Positions 47,303-56,710 of a DNA stretch of 64,000 nucleotides are shown one piece after another (the stretch's first letter is position 1; each line of letters opens with the position of its first letter). Both the position numbers and the translations under genes were made by a program. Source of the stretch: Cellulomonas sp. SLBN-39. Lineage in GTDB: Bacteria > Actinomycetota > Actinomycetes > Actinomycetales > Cellulomonadaceae. The notes below the pieces were generated by a model. That model saw only the letters and a program-made list of their open reading frames with translations. It had not been told where the DNA came from and searched no databases. The stretch covers positions 3,038,001 through 3,102,000 of the forward strand of contig NZ_VFOA01000001.1 of NCBI RefSeq assembly GCF_006715865.1, read 5' to 3'.

Positions 47303-47337
47303 CGAAGGCCCGCGAGACGTCGGCTCGCGGGCCTTCG
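47303..47337 (-). terminator. Terminator of rpmB
   Basis: A 14-bp perfect stem (47303-47316 with 47324-47337) with a 7-nt loop, placed between the rpmB stop and the acetyltransferase start. Confidence 0.8.
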
Positions 47338-47372
47338 GACGGTGCGTGGTGCGCCTCGCGGCGCGTCACGGG

Positions 47373-47564
47373 TCAGACGGCGCGGGTGACCTTGCCGGCC
47401 TTGAGGCACGACGTGCACACGTTCAGACGCTTCGGCGTCCCGGCGACGACGACGCGCACGCGCTGGATGTTGGGGTTCCAGCGGCGCTTCGTCCGCACGT
47501 GCGAGTGCGAGATGCTGTGCCCGAAGCTCGGGCGCTTGGCGCAGACGTCGCAGTTGGCAGCCAC
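47373..47564 (-). CDS. rpmB: 50S ribosomal protein L28, zinc-binding form
   Basis: A 63-residue L28. AANCDVCAKRPSFGHSISHSH and RRWNPNIQRVRV are the family landmarks. Both CxxC pairs (CDVC and CTSC) are present, so this is the zinc-binding C+ paralogue. Actinobacteria often also have a zinc-free copy under Zur control; none is in this window. AGGAGA precedes the GTG by about 6 nt. Confidence 0.95.
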   Translation of the reverse strand: MAANCDVCAKRPSFGHSISHSHVRTKRRWNPNIQRVRVVVAGTPKRLNVCTSCLKAGKVTRAV

Positions 47565-47914
47565 GGTCTTCTCCTGTGTTCTGGTCTGGCGCGGGCCTGT
47601 CGGCCCGGGTCGTTCGCGTTCACCTGGCGCGCCGGCGGACGCGGTCGACGCCCGGCCGGGGCCGGGGCAGGCGCGTCCACGACGGGCGTCGGAGTGCGAC
47701 GACACTGAGTCGGGGGAAGCCCGAGGCGTTCCGGGCAACCGGGCAAGACTAGCCCATCGTCGCAGCGCGCCCCAACTCTGCGCCCCGGACCGCCGCGACG
47801 CGGCCACCGCCCGCCGCGCGGGCGGCACCCACGGCCGCGCGGGACCAGGCACCATGGTCCCCGCCCCGCGTCCCGCCGCGACGCGGCCGGGGTCGACCGA
47901 CGAGAGGGGACGGC
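47565..47914. other. 350-bp divergent region between rpmB and the DAK2 gene
   Basis: No gene supported. TAGTCT on the minus strand (47746-47751) could be an rpmB -10, giving a long leader of about 175 nt. On the plus side a GAGAGGGG ribosome-binding site precedes the DAK2-gene GTG. The rest shows no clear structure. Confidence 0.5.
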
Positions 47915-49534
47915 GTGCACGAGTGGCCGTGGGACGCCGCCGGCGCACGGGCCTGGGTCGACGGGTCCCTCGCCGCCGCCCGGGCCGCGCGCGAGCGGAT
48001 CGACGCCGTGAACGTGTTCCCCGTCCCCGACGCCGACACCGGCACGAACGTGGCTCTCACGCTGGCCGGCGGGGCCGCGGCCGTGCACCTGCTGGACCCG
48101 GCCGCGTCCGTCCCCGGCGTGTGCGGCGCTCTCGCGGACGGCGCCGCACGGGCGGCGCGCGGCAACTCCGGCATCATCCTCGGGCAGTGGCTGCGGGGCT
48201 TCGCGGCCGGACTCGACGGGGACGGGGCCGACGGGGACGGGGCCGACGGACGCACCGCCCCGCAGCGGCTCGGTGCCGTGCTGGGGCGGGCTGCCGACTC
48301 CGCACGTCGGGCGGTGCCCGACCCGCGTGACGGCACGGTCCTGACGGTGGCCCGCGAGGTCGCGGACCGGGTCGCGCGGTCCGACGGCCCCGACGCCGCG
48401 CGGGCGCTGACCCGCGCGCTGGCCGACGCGCGCGAGGGCCTGCCGCGCACGTCGGCCGCCCTCGACGTGCTGCGCGACGCCCGGGTCGTCGACGCCGGTG
48501 CGTGCGCGCTGCTCGTCGTCCTCGACGTGCTCGCCCACGTGCTGCGGTCGGGTCGCGCACCCCGCCCGGACGAGCTCGACCTGGCGTGGCTGCCCGCGCC
48601 GGCCACGGCCGTCGTGCCGGGCCCCGCCGGGGTCACCGGTGGCGCGTTCGAGGTGATGCTGCTCGTCCGCCCGGACGGTGGGCGGGCCGAGCAGCAGGCC
48701 GACCACCGCCCCGGGGGCCGGGAGGGCGACCACGGCGTCGAGGACGACCTGGCGGTCGCGCTCGCGCACGTCGGCGACTCCGTCGCGGTCGCCGACGCCG
48801 GCCTGCTCCGGCACGGCCACGTGCACACCGACGACCCCGCCGCCGCGCTGGCCGTCGTCCCCGCCCGCCAGGTGGCGCAGGCCGTCGTGCGGCGCCTGGA
48901 CCTGCCGCCCGCCGACCCCGGGCTGGTGATCGTCACGCCCTCGCCCGGCATGGCCGCGTGGTTCGCGACCGCCGGAGCCGTGACGGTGGTCCGCGGGCCC
49001 GGGGCCGTCGTCGACGGGCTCGAGGAGCAGGTGGCGCGAGCCGCGGCGGACACGCACGCCGCGTCCGTCGTGGTGGTCGGCGTGGGTGTGCCCGCTGGTC
49101 TCGGCCCCGTCACGGCGGACGGCGTGCGGCTGGACGTGCTGCCCGTGCCGGACGACGGGACGGCCGCGGTCGCGTGCCTCGCGCTGCTCGCGGGCGGTCG
49201 TGACCGCGCCGGCGCTGCCGCCCGGGAGGTGCTCGCGCGCCTGCGCACCGCCTCGTCGGGCTCCGTCCAGGGCCCGGAGCCGGGCGCGAGGCAGAGCGCG
49301 CGCCCGGACCCGGGGGCCGACGCGTGCCCCGTCCCGGCGTCCGCTGCCGTGGTCGCGGCCGTCCGGCGCCTGCGGGCGGCGCACCCTGACGGCCAGGCTG
49401 TCACGCTGCTGCACGGCACGGCGTGGACGGCCACGGACGCGGCCGTCGCGGCGCGCGAGCTCGAGCGCGACGGCCTCGACGTCGTGCTCGCCGGGCCCGC
49501 TGTGGGTGTGACGTGGTGGGCTGGGCTGGACTGA
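47915..49534 (+). CDS. DAK2/YloV (FakA-like) domain protein
   Basis: A 539-residue protein. The N-terminal DAK2 kinase-like domain has NVFPVPDADTGTNVALTL with the metal-binding aspartates and ARGNSGIILGQWLRGF. The C-terminal half is the DegV-linked YloV region. FakA in Firmicutes phosphorylates fatty acids bound to FakB; no FakB/DegV gene is seen here. The gene precedes recG, as in many bacteria. It contains a 15-bp in-frame tandem repeat (48215-48244). Confidence 0.88.
   Translation: MHEWPWDAAGARAWVDGSLAAARAARERIDAVNVFPVPDADTGTNVALTLAGGAAAVHLLDPAASVPGVCGALADGAARAARGNSGIILGQWLRGFAAGLDGDGADGDGADGRTAPQRLGAVLGRAADSARRAVPDPRDGTVLTVAREVADRVARSDGPDAARALTRALADAREGLPRTSAALDVLRDARVVDAGACALLVVLDVLAHVLRSGRAPRPDELDLAWLPAPATAVVPGPAGVTGGAFEVMLLVRPDGGRAEQQADHRPGGREGDHGVEDDLAVALAHVGDSVAVADAGLLRHGHVHTDDPAAALAVVPARQVAQAVVRRLDLPPADPGLVIVTPSPGMAAWFATAGAVTVVRGPGAVVDGLEEQVARAAADTHAASVVVVGVGVPAGLGPVTADGVRLDVLPVPDDGTAAVACLALLAGGRDRAGAAAREVLARLRTASSGSVQGPEPGARQSARPDPGADACPVPASAAVVAAVRRLRAAHPDGQAVTLLHGTAWTATDAAVAARELERDGLDVVLAGPAVGVTWWAGLD
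48215..48244 (+). repeat. In-frame 15-bp tandem repeat in the DAK2 gene
   Basis: GACGGGGACGGGGCC occurs twice in direct succession (48215-48229, 48230-48244), followed by a partial unit. It encodes DGDGADGDGAD, a flexible acidic insert within a helical region. Likely slippage-prone. Confidence 0.8.
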
Positions 49535-49616
49535 CGCCGCCCCGACGGCACGACGCAGGTGGACGACGCAGGGCGACGCAGGTGGAGAGGGCTCGCGCGG
49601 CCCGGACGGAGGACCG

Positions 49617-51878
49617 ATGCTGAGCACCGACGCGCTGGGGGTGCGCCTCGACCGCGCGACGGGCGCGCGCACCGGCAAGGCGCTGGCGAAGCTGGGCCTG
49701 CACACGGTCGGCGACCTGCTGCGCCACTACCCGCGGCGCTACGCCGAGGCCGCCACCCTGACCGACATGTCCGCGCTCGGCGTCGGCGAGCACGTCACGG
49801 TCGTGGCCGAGGTCGTGCGCACGTCCTTGCGCACCACGGGCAACGGCAAGGGTCTGCTGCAGTCGACGATCACCGACGGCACGAGCCGCCTCGAGCTGAC
49901 GTTCTTCGCCGCGAGCCGGCGCCGCCTGGAGTGGCGCGAGGAGCAGCTGCGGGCCGGTCGGCGCGGGCTGTTCACCGGCGTGGTGTCGCTGTACCGCGGC
50001 ACCACGCAGCTCATGCACCCCGAGTGCCGGCTGTTCACCACCGACGACGACCCGCACGAGGAGGACGTCGCGCTCGACGAGGCCGAGAGGCCGATCCCGG
50101 TGTACCCGGCGTTCGCGGGGTTCGAGTCGTGGAAGGTCGCCAAGGCGGTCCGTCAGGTGCTCGACCCGCTCACCGAGGCTGACGTGCCCGACCCGGTGCC
50201 GGCGGACCTGCAGGCCCGCGACGGCCTGCCGACCCTGCTGGAGGCGCTGCGCCTCGTGCACGTGCCGCCCGACGAGGCCGCCTGGCGGCGCGGCCGCGAG
50301 CGCCTGCGCTACGAGGAGGCGCTGGTCCTGCAGGCCGAGCTCGCGCGCCGACGTGCCCGCGTCGAGCAGGAGGAGGCCGTGGCCCGCCCGCACCGGCCGG
50401 GCGGGCTGCTCGACGCCTTCGACGCGCGCCTGCCGTTCACCCTGACCCCGGGGCAGCGCAGGGTCGGCGAGGAGGTCGCGGCCGAGCTGGCCGCGCCCCG
50501 GCCGATGCAGCGGCTGCTGCAGGGCGACGTCGGGTCGGGCAAGACCGTCGTGGCGCTGCGCGCGATGCTCCAGGTCGTCGACGCGGGCGGGCAGGCGGCG
50601 CTGCTCGCGCCGACGGAGGTCCTGGCCGCGCAGCACGCCCGCACCCTGCGAGGGCTCCTGGGCGACCTGGCCGAGGCGGGCACGCTCGACGGCGCGGAGC
50701 ACGCCACCCGGGTCGCGCTGCTCACGGGGTCGCTGCCGGCCGCGGCCCGCCGCGCGAGCCTGCTCGACGCCGCGGGCGGGCGCGCCGGCATCGTCGTGGG
50801 CACGCACGCGCTGCTCGCCGAGCACGTGCAGTTCGCGGACCTCGGGCTCGTGGTGGTCGACGAGCAGCACCGGTTCGGTGTCGAGCAGCGTGACGCGCTG
50901 CGCGCCAAGGCCGGGCGCACGCCGCACACCCTCGTCATGACGGCCACCCCGATCCCGCGCACCGTCGCCATGACGGTGTTCGGCGATCTCGAGACGTCCG
51001 TGCTCGACGAGCTGCCGGCCGGGCGCGCAGGCATCACCACCCACCACGTGCCGGCCGGCAACGCCCGCTGGACGGACCGCACGTGGCAGCGCGTGCGGGA
51101 GGAGGTCGACGGGGGCGGGCGCGCGTACGTCGTGTGCCCGCGCATCGAGCCGGACGACGCCCCCGGCGGGTCCGCCGGGGCCGACGACGACGAGGACGGC
51201 GCCGACCTGCTGGCCGCGGCCACCGGGACCGTCGGCTCGCCGGACGCCGCCGGCACCCGCCCACCGCTGCGTGCGGTGCTGGAGGTCGTGGACGAGCTGC
51301 GCGCCCGCCCCGAGCTCGCGGGCCTCGGCATCGGCGTCCTGCACGGCCGCATGCCGCCCGAGGAGAAGGACGCCGCGTTCGCCGCGTTCGCGTCCGGCGC
51401 CTCGCCCGTGCTGGTGTCGACCACGGTCGTCGAGGTCGGCGTCGACGTGCCCGACGCGACGGTCATGGTCGTCCTCGACGCGGACCGCTTCGGGATCTCC
51501 CAGCTGCACCAGCTGCGCGGGCGGGTGGGCCGCGGCGGCCGGCCGGGCCTGTGCCTGCTCGTCAGCCGTGCGGTCCCGGGCAGCGATGCGCACGCCCGCC
51601 TCGAGACGCTCGCCAGCACGACCGACGGCTTCGCGCTCGCGGCCCTCGACCTGGAGCTGCGCCACGAGGGCGACGTCCTGGGCGCCGCGCAGCACGGCCG
51701 CACCAGCTCGCTGCGGCTGCTGCGGGTCACGCGCGACGCCGACGTCATCGACCGGGCCCGTGCCGACGCGCGGGCCCTCGTGGGGCAGGACGTGACGCTC
51801 GCCACGTGGCCGACGCTGGTCGCCGCGATCGAGGAGTCGCTGACGGGGGAGCGCGAGGAGTTCCTCGACCGGGCCTGA
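49617..51878 (+). CDS. recG: ATP-dependent DNA helicase RecG
   Basis: A 753-residue fork-remodelling helicase. N-terminal OB/wedge domain, then Walker A GDVGSGKT (from about residue 303), DEQH box (D415), TATPIPRT and the motif VI QLRGRVGRGG. A 35-residue acidic insert sits near residue 515-550 between the helicase lobes. ATG 49617 has a GGAGG site about 6 nt upstream. Full length with some excess in that insert. Confidence 0.95.
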   Translation: MLSTDALGVRLDRATGARTGKALAKLGLHTVGDLLRHYPRRYAEAATLTDMSALGVGEHVTVVAEVVRTSLRTTGNGKGLLQSTITDGTSRLELTFFAASRRRLEWREEQLRAGRRGLFTGVVSLYRGTTQLMHPECRLFTTDDDPHEEDVALDEAERPIPVYPAFAGFESWKVAKAVRQVLDPLTEADVPDPVPADLQARDGLPTLLEALRLVHVPPDEAAWRRGRERLRYEEALVLQAELARRRARVEQEEAVARPHRPGGLLDAFDARLPFTLTPGQRRVGEEVAAELAAPRPMQRLLQGDVGSGKTVVALRAMLQVVDAGGQAALLAPTEVLAAQHARTLRGLLGDLAEAGTLDGAEHATRVALLTGSLPAAARRASLLDAAGGRAGIVVGTHALLAEHVQFADLGLVVVDEQHRFGVEQRDALRAKAGRTPHTLVMTATPIPRTVAMTVFGDLETSVLDELPAGRAGITTHHVPAGNARWTDRTWQRVREEVDGGGRAYVVCPRIEPDDAPGGSAGADDDEDGADLLAAATGTVGSPDAAGTRPPLRAVLEVVDELRARPELAGLGIGVLHGRMPPEEKDAAFAAFASGASPVLVSTTVVEVGVDVPDATVMVVLDADRFGISQLHQLRGRVGRGGRPGLCLLVSRAVPGSDAHARLETLASTTDGFALAALDLELRHEGDVLGAAQHGRTSSLRLLRVTRDADVIDRARADARALVGQDVTLATWPTLVAAIEESLTGEREEFLDRA

Positions 51879-51903
51879 CGGGCGCGCGGCTACCCTGGCG
51901 CGC

Positions 51904-52596
51904 ATGGTGACAGCCCCGCCCGTGGTCCTGCGTGACGTGTCCGTCGGGTACGGCGGGGAGCCGGTCTGCGCCCCCGTGTCGTTCGAGCTCGCCGCGGGCG
52001 GGGCGGTCGCGCTCGTGGGTGCCAACGGCTCCGGCAAGTCCACCGTCCTGCGGGCGGTCCTCGGCCTGCTCGTGCCGACCGCCGGCACGGTCGAGGTCCT
52101 GGGGCGCCCCGTCGACGAGCGCTCGGCCCGGCACCGGCGCGAGGTCGCGGGGGTCCTCGACGACGACGCGTACTTCCCCGCGCTGACCGTCGCCGAGCAC
52201 CTCTACCTCACGGCGCGCGGGCACGGCGTGCTGGGGGCCCACGACGTCGTCGCCGAGGTCCTCGACGAGTTCGGGCTCGCCGAGCACGCCCGCGCCCTGC
52301 CCGTCACGCTGTCCTCGGGGCAGCGGCGCCGGCTCCTGCTGGCCGCCGGCTTCGTGCGGCCGCGCTCGCTGCTCGTCCTCGACGAGCCCGAGCAGCGCCT
52401 CGACCGGCGGATGCGCGACCGGCTCGCCGCCCGCCTGCGCGACGAGCGCAGCGCCGGCGGCGCGGTGCTCCTCGCGACCCACGACCCCGAGCTGGTCGCC
52501 GAGGTGTGCGACTCCGCCGTGCACGTCGGCGAGGCCGTCAGCGAGGTCGTCGACCCCGACGAGGCCGCCCGGCGCATCGGGCGGGCCGTGCTGTGA
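51904..52596 (+). CDS. ABC transporter ATPase
   Basis: A 230-residue nucleotide-binding subunit: Walker A GANGSGKS (39-46), signature LSSGQRRRLLLAAGF, Walker B LLVLDEPEQRLD and switch His in ATHDPE. The signature is LSSGQ rather than LSGGQ. TACCCT (51891-51896) lies 7 nt before ATG 51904. The downstream membrane-protein gene overlaps by 4 nt, giving a likely exporter pair. Substrate unknown. Confidence 0.9.
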   Translation: MVTAPPVVLRDVSVGYGGEPVCAPVSFELAAGGAVALVGANGSGKSTVLRAVLGLLVPTAGTVEVLGRPVDERSARHRREVAGVLDDDAYFPALTVAEHLYLTARGHGVLGAHDVVAEVLDEFGLAEHARALPVTLSSGQRRRLLLAAGFVRPRSLLVLDEPEQRLDRRMRDRLAARLRDERSAGGAVLLATHDPELVAEVCDSAVHVGEAVSEVVDPDEAARRIGRAVL

Positions 52597-54200
52597 CCGC
52601 CGACGCCCACACCGCCGACGACCCCGTCGTCGGCGGGTTCGACCTCGGCGAGGTGCCGACGGCCCGGGAGATCCGCCGCTTCACGGCCCGTGCGGCGCGC
52701 GGCCGGGCGGGTGCTCGGGCAGGCGCCCTGCTGCAGGACCTCTACGAGGCCCTCGTCGCCGTCGGCATCGCCGCGCTCATCACCGGGGGCACGGTCCGCC
52801 AGCTGCGCGACGCCCTGCCCGCCGCGCCCGAGGTCCAGGCCCCTGGCGGCCTGAGCCTCCCCGTGCTCGTGGCCGTCCTGCTCGTCGCCGGGATCGGCGC
52901 GCTGCTGTCGCTCGCGGGACGCCTCGGCCCCGTCGGCCTGGGTGGGCCCGAGGCGGGCTGGTGGCTCGACCTCCCGGTCGGGCGCCGCGGGCTGCTGCGA
53001 CCGACCGCCCGGCGACTGCCGCTGCTGGCCGCCGGGGTCGGGGCGCTCGTCGTGCTCCTGCTCGAGGCCGGCATGCTCGCGCGCACCGGGGGCCCCCTCG
53101 CCCTGTCCGCGCTCGCGGGCGCCGTCGTCGCCGCCGGTGCCGTGCTCGCCGCCGCTCTGGTCCAGACGCTCGGCGCGCCCCGGCGAGCGGCCGCGCTGGC
53201 CGGCGACCTCCTCGTGCTGGCAGCGCCCGTGGCGGCAGTGCTGCTCGTCGTGACGTCGGCCGCGCCCGCCGACCTGCCCACCCCCGGGGCGGGCGTCGTC
53301 CTGGCCGGCGCGCTGCTGGTCGCGGCGGGTGCCGTGGTCGTCGACCGCCGCCTCGACGACGTGCCCGCCCGTACCCTGCGCGAGGCCGGCTCCGTCACCT
53401 CCCAGGCCCTGGGTGCCGTCGTCTCGCTCGACTCGCGCGAGCTCGGCCGTGCGCTCGGGGCCGGCGTCGCTCCGCGTGCCCGCGCGTGGGTGTCACGGCT
53501 GCGCACCGTCCGAGGGGCCGCCTCCGCCCTGGTCACGGCAGACCTCGTGCTGCTGCGCCGCTCGTCGCGCCACGTCGTGCAGGTCGTCGTCGCCGTCCTC
53601 CTGCCCGTGCTCGCCACCGTGGTGCCGCAGCTGGCGAGCCCGGTCGGCGTGCTCCTCGCCCTGCTCGTGGGCGGGTGGGTCGCCGCGACCGCGACGGCCG
53701 AGGGCGCCCGCTGGGCCCAGGTCGCACCGGTCCTGGACGCGCTGCTCCCGCTGGACGCCGGGCACGTGCGTCGGCTGCGCATGCTCGTCCCCGCCGCCGT
53801 GATGCTCGTGTGGTCCGTCGTGGCGCTCGGCGCGGTCGGCCGGTGGGCGGGTGCGCCGGCCGACTGGCTCGTGCTCGCCGTGGTCAGCAGCCCGGTGTGG
53901 GCCGCCGCCGCGGTCCGTGCCGCGTACCGGCCGTCGCCCGACTGGTCGGCCCCGCTGGTGTCGACCCCCGCCGGTGCGCTGCCGTCCGGGGTGATGGCCG
54001 TCCTCGTGCGCGGCCCCGACCTCGTCGCCCTCTGCCTGCTGCCCCTGTGGGTGGGGGTCGCCCTGCAGGCCGCCCCGCCCGTGCTCGCGAGCGTCCAGCT
54101 GGTGCTGTCCGTCGTCGCGGTGGTCGTGGCCTCGTCCACGCACGAGCGGCCCTGGTACGAGCGCATGCTCGACGACCCCGCCACGGCGGCCCCGCGGTGA
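52593..54200 (+). CDS. DUF6297-like multi-pass membrane protein, partner of the ABC ATPase
   Basis: A 535-residue protein with about ten to twelve hydrophobic segments and a basic cytoplasmic N-terminus (TAREIRRFTARAARGRAG). No enzyme motif. GTGA overlap with the ATPase gene strongly suggests it is the transmembrane part of the same transporter. The family assignment is from memory of actinobacterial proteins in this position. rsmD follows with another 4-nt overlap. Confidence 0.75.
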   Translation: MTADAHTADDPVVGGFDLGEVPTAREIRRFTARAARGRAGARAGALLQDLYEALVAVGIAALITGGTVRQLRDALPAAPEVQAPGGLSLPVLVAVLLVAGIGALLSLAGRLGPVGLGGPEAGWWLDLPVGRRGLLRPTARRLPLLAAGVGALVVLLLEAGMLARTGGPLALSALAGAVVAAGAVLAAALVQTLGAPRRAAALAGDLLVLAAPVAAVLLVVTSAAPADLPTPGAGVVLAGALLVAAGAVVVDRRLDDVPARTLREAGSVTSQALGAVVSLDSRELGRALGAGVAPRARAWVSRLRTVRGAASALVTADLVLLRRSSRHVVQVVVAVLLPVLATVVPQLASPVGVLLALLVGGWVAATATAEGARWAQVAPVLDALLPLDAGHVRRLRMLVPAAVMLVWSVVALGAVGRWAGAPADWLVLAVVSSPVWAAAAVRAAYRPSPDWSAPLVSTPAGALPSGVMAVLVRGPDLVALCLLPLWVGVALQAAPPVLASVQLVLSVVAVVVASSTHERPWYERMLDDPATAAPR

Positions 54201-54763
54201 CCCGGATCGTGGCGGGCTCGGCCGGCGGCCGCACGCTCGTCGTCCCCTCGACCGGCACCCGCCCCACCAGCGAGCGCGTGCGCGAGGCCCTCTTCTCGCG
54301 GCTCGAGCACCTCGACGCCGTCGACGGCGCCCGCGTGCTCGACCTGTACGCCGGCTCGGGCGCCCTCGGCCTGGAGGCCGCCAGCCGCCGCGCCGCCCAC
54401 GTCGTCCTCGTCGACCAGGCCCGCGCCGCCGTCGAGGCCTGCCGGCGCAACGCGCGCGCCCTCGGCCTGCAGGCGCGCACGGAGGTCGTCGCCGACCGGG
54501 TCGACCGGTACCTCGTCCGCCGCCCCGACGGCGCCGAGCCGTTCGACCTCGTCCTCCTCGACCCGCCCTACGACCTGCCCGACGACGCGCTCGCCGACGA
54601 CCTCGAGCACGTCGCCCGGCACGTCGCTCCCGGAGCCGTCGTCGTCGTCGAGCGCTCCGCGCGGTCCGCCGACCCGCGCTGGCCCGCGACCCTCGTGCCC
54701 TTCGGCGACCGCCGCTACGGCGAGACCCAGGTCTGGTTCGCCGAGCCGGCACCCGACGCGTAG
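54197..54763 (+). CDS. rsmD: 16S rRNA (guanine(966)-N2)-methyltransferase
   Basis: A 188-residue SAM-dependent methyltransferase. The start TRIVAGSAGGRTLVVP, RPTSERVREALFSRLEH, SAM motif LDLYAGSGALGLEAASR and catalytic DPPYD are the RsmD hallmarks. It methylates G966 of 16S rRNA (E. coli numbering) during 30S assembly. Overlaps the membrane-protein gene by 4 nt; a terminator follows. The rsmD-coaD pair is common. Confidence 0.94.
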   Translation: MTRIVAGSAGGRTLVVPSTGTRPTSERVREALFSRLEHLDAVDGARVLDLYAGSGALGLEAASRRAAHVVLVDQARAAVEACRRNARALGLQARTEVVADRVDRYLVRRPDGAEPFDLVLLDPPYDLPDDALADDLEHVARHVAPGAVVVVERSARSADPRWPATLVPFGDRRYGETQVWFAEPAPDA

Positions 54764-54770
54764 GGGAGCC

Positions 54771-54820
54771 GCGGACCGCCGTCCAGCCCGCACGGAGGGG
54801 TCGGCGGGACGGCGGTCCGC
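54771..54820 (+). terminator. Terminator after rsmD
   Basis: A perfect 14-bp stem (54771-54784 with 54807-54820) around a 22-nt loop, starting 8 nt after the rsmD stop. Confidence 0.72.
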
Positions 54821-54934
54821 GCAGTGCCCGGCACGGACGAGGCACCCTGCCGACCGCTGCGGCCCGACCTGCGCGACCGCTCCCGGCGGTGCGGTGCGCC
54901 GGCGTGCCGGGTGCCGTGACGTAGGTTGGCAGGC

Positions 54935-55468
54935 GTGAGGACAGCGGTGTGCCCGGGGTCGTTCGACCCGTTGACGCTCGGCCACGTCGACGTCGTGCGG
55001 CGCGCCCGGACGATGTTCGACGAGGTCGTGGTGGTCGTCGCGCACAACGCCGCCAAGCGGGCCCTGCTCGACGTCGACGAGCGCGTCGCGCTCGCGGCCG
55101 AGGCGCTCGCGGACGTCGGCGGGGTGCGGGTCGTGGCCACGTCGGGCCTGCTGGCGGACGCGGTGCGCGAGCTCGGGGCGTGTGCGGTCGTCAAGGGACT
55201 GCGCGGCGGTGCGGACGTGGACGCCGAGGTGCCGATGGCGCTGATGAACCGCCACCTGTCGGGGGTCGAGACGGTGTTCGTGCTCGGCGACCCCGCGCTC
55301 TCGCACATCGCGTCCTCGCTGGTCAAGGACGTGGCGCGGCACGGGGGGCCGATCGAGGACCTCGTGCCCGCCCCCGTGGCCGCGGCGGTGCGCCGCGCGC
55401 TCGCGGTGCAGGGACAGCAGCGCGGTCCGGCCGACGCCGGGCCGCGCAGGGGAGGGGACGGGCGATGA
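54935..55468 (+). CDS. coaD: Phosphopantetheine adenylyltransferase
   Basis: A 177-residue enzyme transferring AMP to 4'-phosphopantetheine in coenzyme A synthesis. CPGSFDPLTLGHVDVVRRA contains the TxGH nucleotidyl-transfer motif; VVKGLRGGADVDAEVPMALMN and HIASSLVKDVA match the family. TAGGTT (54922-54927) lies 7 nt before GTG 54935, so the ATG at 54926 is rejected. Overlaps the next gene (ATGA). Confidence 0.95.
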   Translation: MRTAVCPGSFDPLTLGHVDVVRRARTMFDEVVVVVAHNAAKRALLDVDERVALAAEALADVGGVRVVATSGLLADAVRELGACAVVKGLRGGADVDAEVPMALMNRHLSGVETVFVLGDPALSHIASSLVKDVARHGGPIEDLVPAPVAAAVRRALAVQGQQRGPADAGPRRGGDGR

Positions 55469-55989
55469 CGCAGGAGCCGACGGGGGCCGCGCACCAGCGC
55501 GGCGACGACGGGCCGGGACGGACCGAGGGTGTCGGGGGCGTCCTCGACGCGATCGAGCAGGCGGTGGTCGTGGCGCGGGCGATGCCGATGTCGTCGTCCG
55601 TCCTGGTCAACCGTGCCGAGATCCTCGAGCTGGTCGAGCAGGTGCGCGAGGCCCTGCCCGCGCAGCTCGAGCGGGCCGACGAGGTGCTGGCCGACGCCGA
55701 CGCGGCGCGGCGGGCCGCGCACGCCGAGGCCGAGGCGGTGCTGGACGACGCCCGGACCCGGGCCGCGGCGCTCGTCGAGCAGGAGGCGGTCGTGCGCGAG
55801 GCGCAGGCGCGGGCCGCGCAGCTGGTGGCCGAGGCCGAGGAGACCGCCCAGCGCCTGCGCCGCGAGGCGGACGACTACTGCGACCGGCGCCTGGCGGACT
55901 TCGAGATCGACCTCGGCAAGGTCCTCAGCCAGGTGCAGGCGGGGCGGGCGAAGCTCGCCGGGCGCCTGCAGCCGCCTGCCGGGGCCTGA
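55465..55989 (+). CDS. sepIVA: DivIVA-like coiled-coil protein, SepIVA homologue
   Basis: A 174-residue protein, mostly a long coiled coil (about 55-155) with repeated AEA/ARA helices: NRAEILELVEQVREALP, then ADADAARRAAHAEAEAVLDDART and RREADDYCDRRLADFEIDLGKVLSQV (landmarks DDYCDRRLADFE). This matches mycobacterial SepIVA (Rv2927c), a septation factor in cytoplasmic membrane organisation, and its place near yceD and rnc is the same there. ATG overlaps coaD. Gene symbol by homology from memory. Confidence 0.75.
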   Translation: MTQEPTGAAHQRGDDGPGRTEGVGGVLDAIEQAVVVARAMPMSSSVLVNRAEILELVEQVREALPAQLERADEVLADADAARRAAHAEAEAVLDDARTRAAALVEQEAVVREAQARAAQLVAEAEETAQRLRREADDYCDRRLADFEIDLGKVLSQVQAGRAKLAGRLQPPAGA

Positions 55990-56039
55990 GACCGCCTGGA
56001 CGGTCGTCCGCCGGTTTGGGCGACGGGCGCTCGGTGACG

Positions 56040-56045
56040 TAGAGT
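56040..56045 (+). promoter_or_regulatory. Putative -10 of the yceD-rpmF-rnc-mutM operon
   Basis: TAGAGT predicts a start near 56052 and a leader of about 80 nt before the yceD GTG at 56133. The leader shows no clear hairpin. Confidence 0.45.
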
Positions 56046-56132
56046 CGACGGTTGGTCCTGCCGGTTCGTGGCGTGGGCCGAGCTCGGCTGACGCAGATCA
56101 GCTCCACCAGCACCACACGAGGGGACCGGACC

Positions 56133-56708
56133 GTGCGCCCAGCCCACCTCGATCCCCGCTCGCCGTTCGTGCTCGAGACACACGAGCTCGGTCGACGTCC
56201 GGGATCGACGCGGACGGTGCAGCGGACGGTTCCTGCGCCCGACGAGCTCGGCAGCGGCATGATCGGCATCCCCTCCGGGGACGACGTCGAGCTGGACCTC
56301 CGGCTCGAGGCCGTCATGGAGGGGGTCCTGGTCTCCGGCACGATCCACGGCCGAGCGGTCGGGGAGTGCGTGCGGTGCCTGGAGCAGGTCGTCGAGGACG
56401 TCGACGTGATGCTGCAGGAGCTGTTCGTCTACCCTGAGCGAGCTCAGGTCGCGGTGCAGAACGGCGACGAGGAGCAGGACGTGCGCGAGATGGAGGGCGA
56501 TCTGATCGACCTCGAGCCCGCGCTGCGAGACACCGTCGTGCCCGTGCTGCCCTTCCGGCCCCTGTGCCGTCAGGACTGCGCGGGACTGTGCACCGAGTGC
56601 GGTGCACGACTGGACGACGACCCCGGGCACTCGCACGAGGTGCTCGACCCCCGGTGGGCCGCTCTGGGCGGTCTGCTGAGCATGGACGACGAGAAGGAAG
56701 AGAGCTGA
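56133..56708 (+). CDS. YceD/DUF177 family protein
   Basis: A 191-residue protein with [20 protein letters not shown] at the start, [15 protein letters not shown] and a C-terminal cysteine cluster [16 protein letters not shown] that may bind metal. In bacteria and chloroplasts this family is tied to 23S rRNA accumulation, and it lies directly before rpmF as usual. GTG 56133 is chosen over earlier in-frame starts because GAGGGG sits about 10 nt upstream. Confidence 0.9.
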   Translation: MRPAHLDPRSPFVLETHELGRRPGSTRTVQRTVPAPDELGSGMIGIPSGDDVELDLRLEAVMEGVLVSGTIHGRAVGECVRCLEQVVEDVDVMLQELFVYPERAQVAVQNGDEEQDVREMEGDLIDLEPALRDTVVPVLPFRPLCRQDCAGLCTECGARLDDDPGHSHEVLDPRWAALGGLLSMDDEKEES

Positions 56709-56710
56709 CC

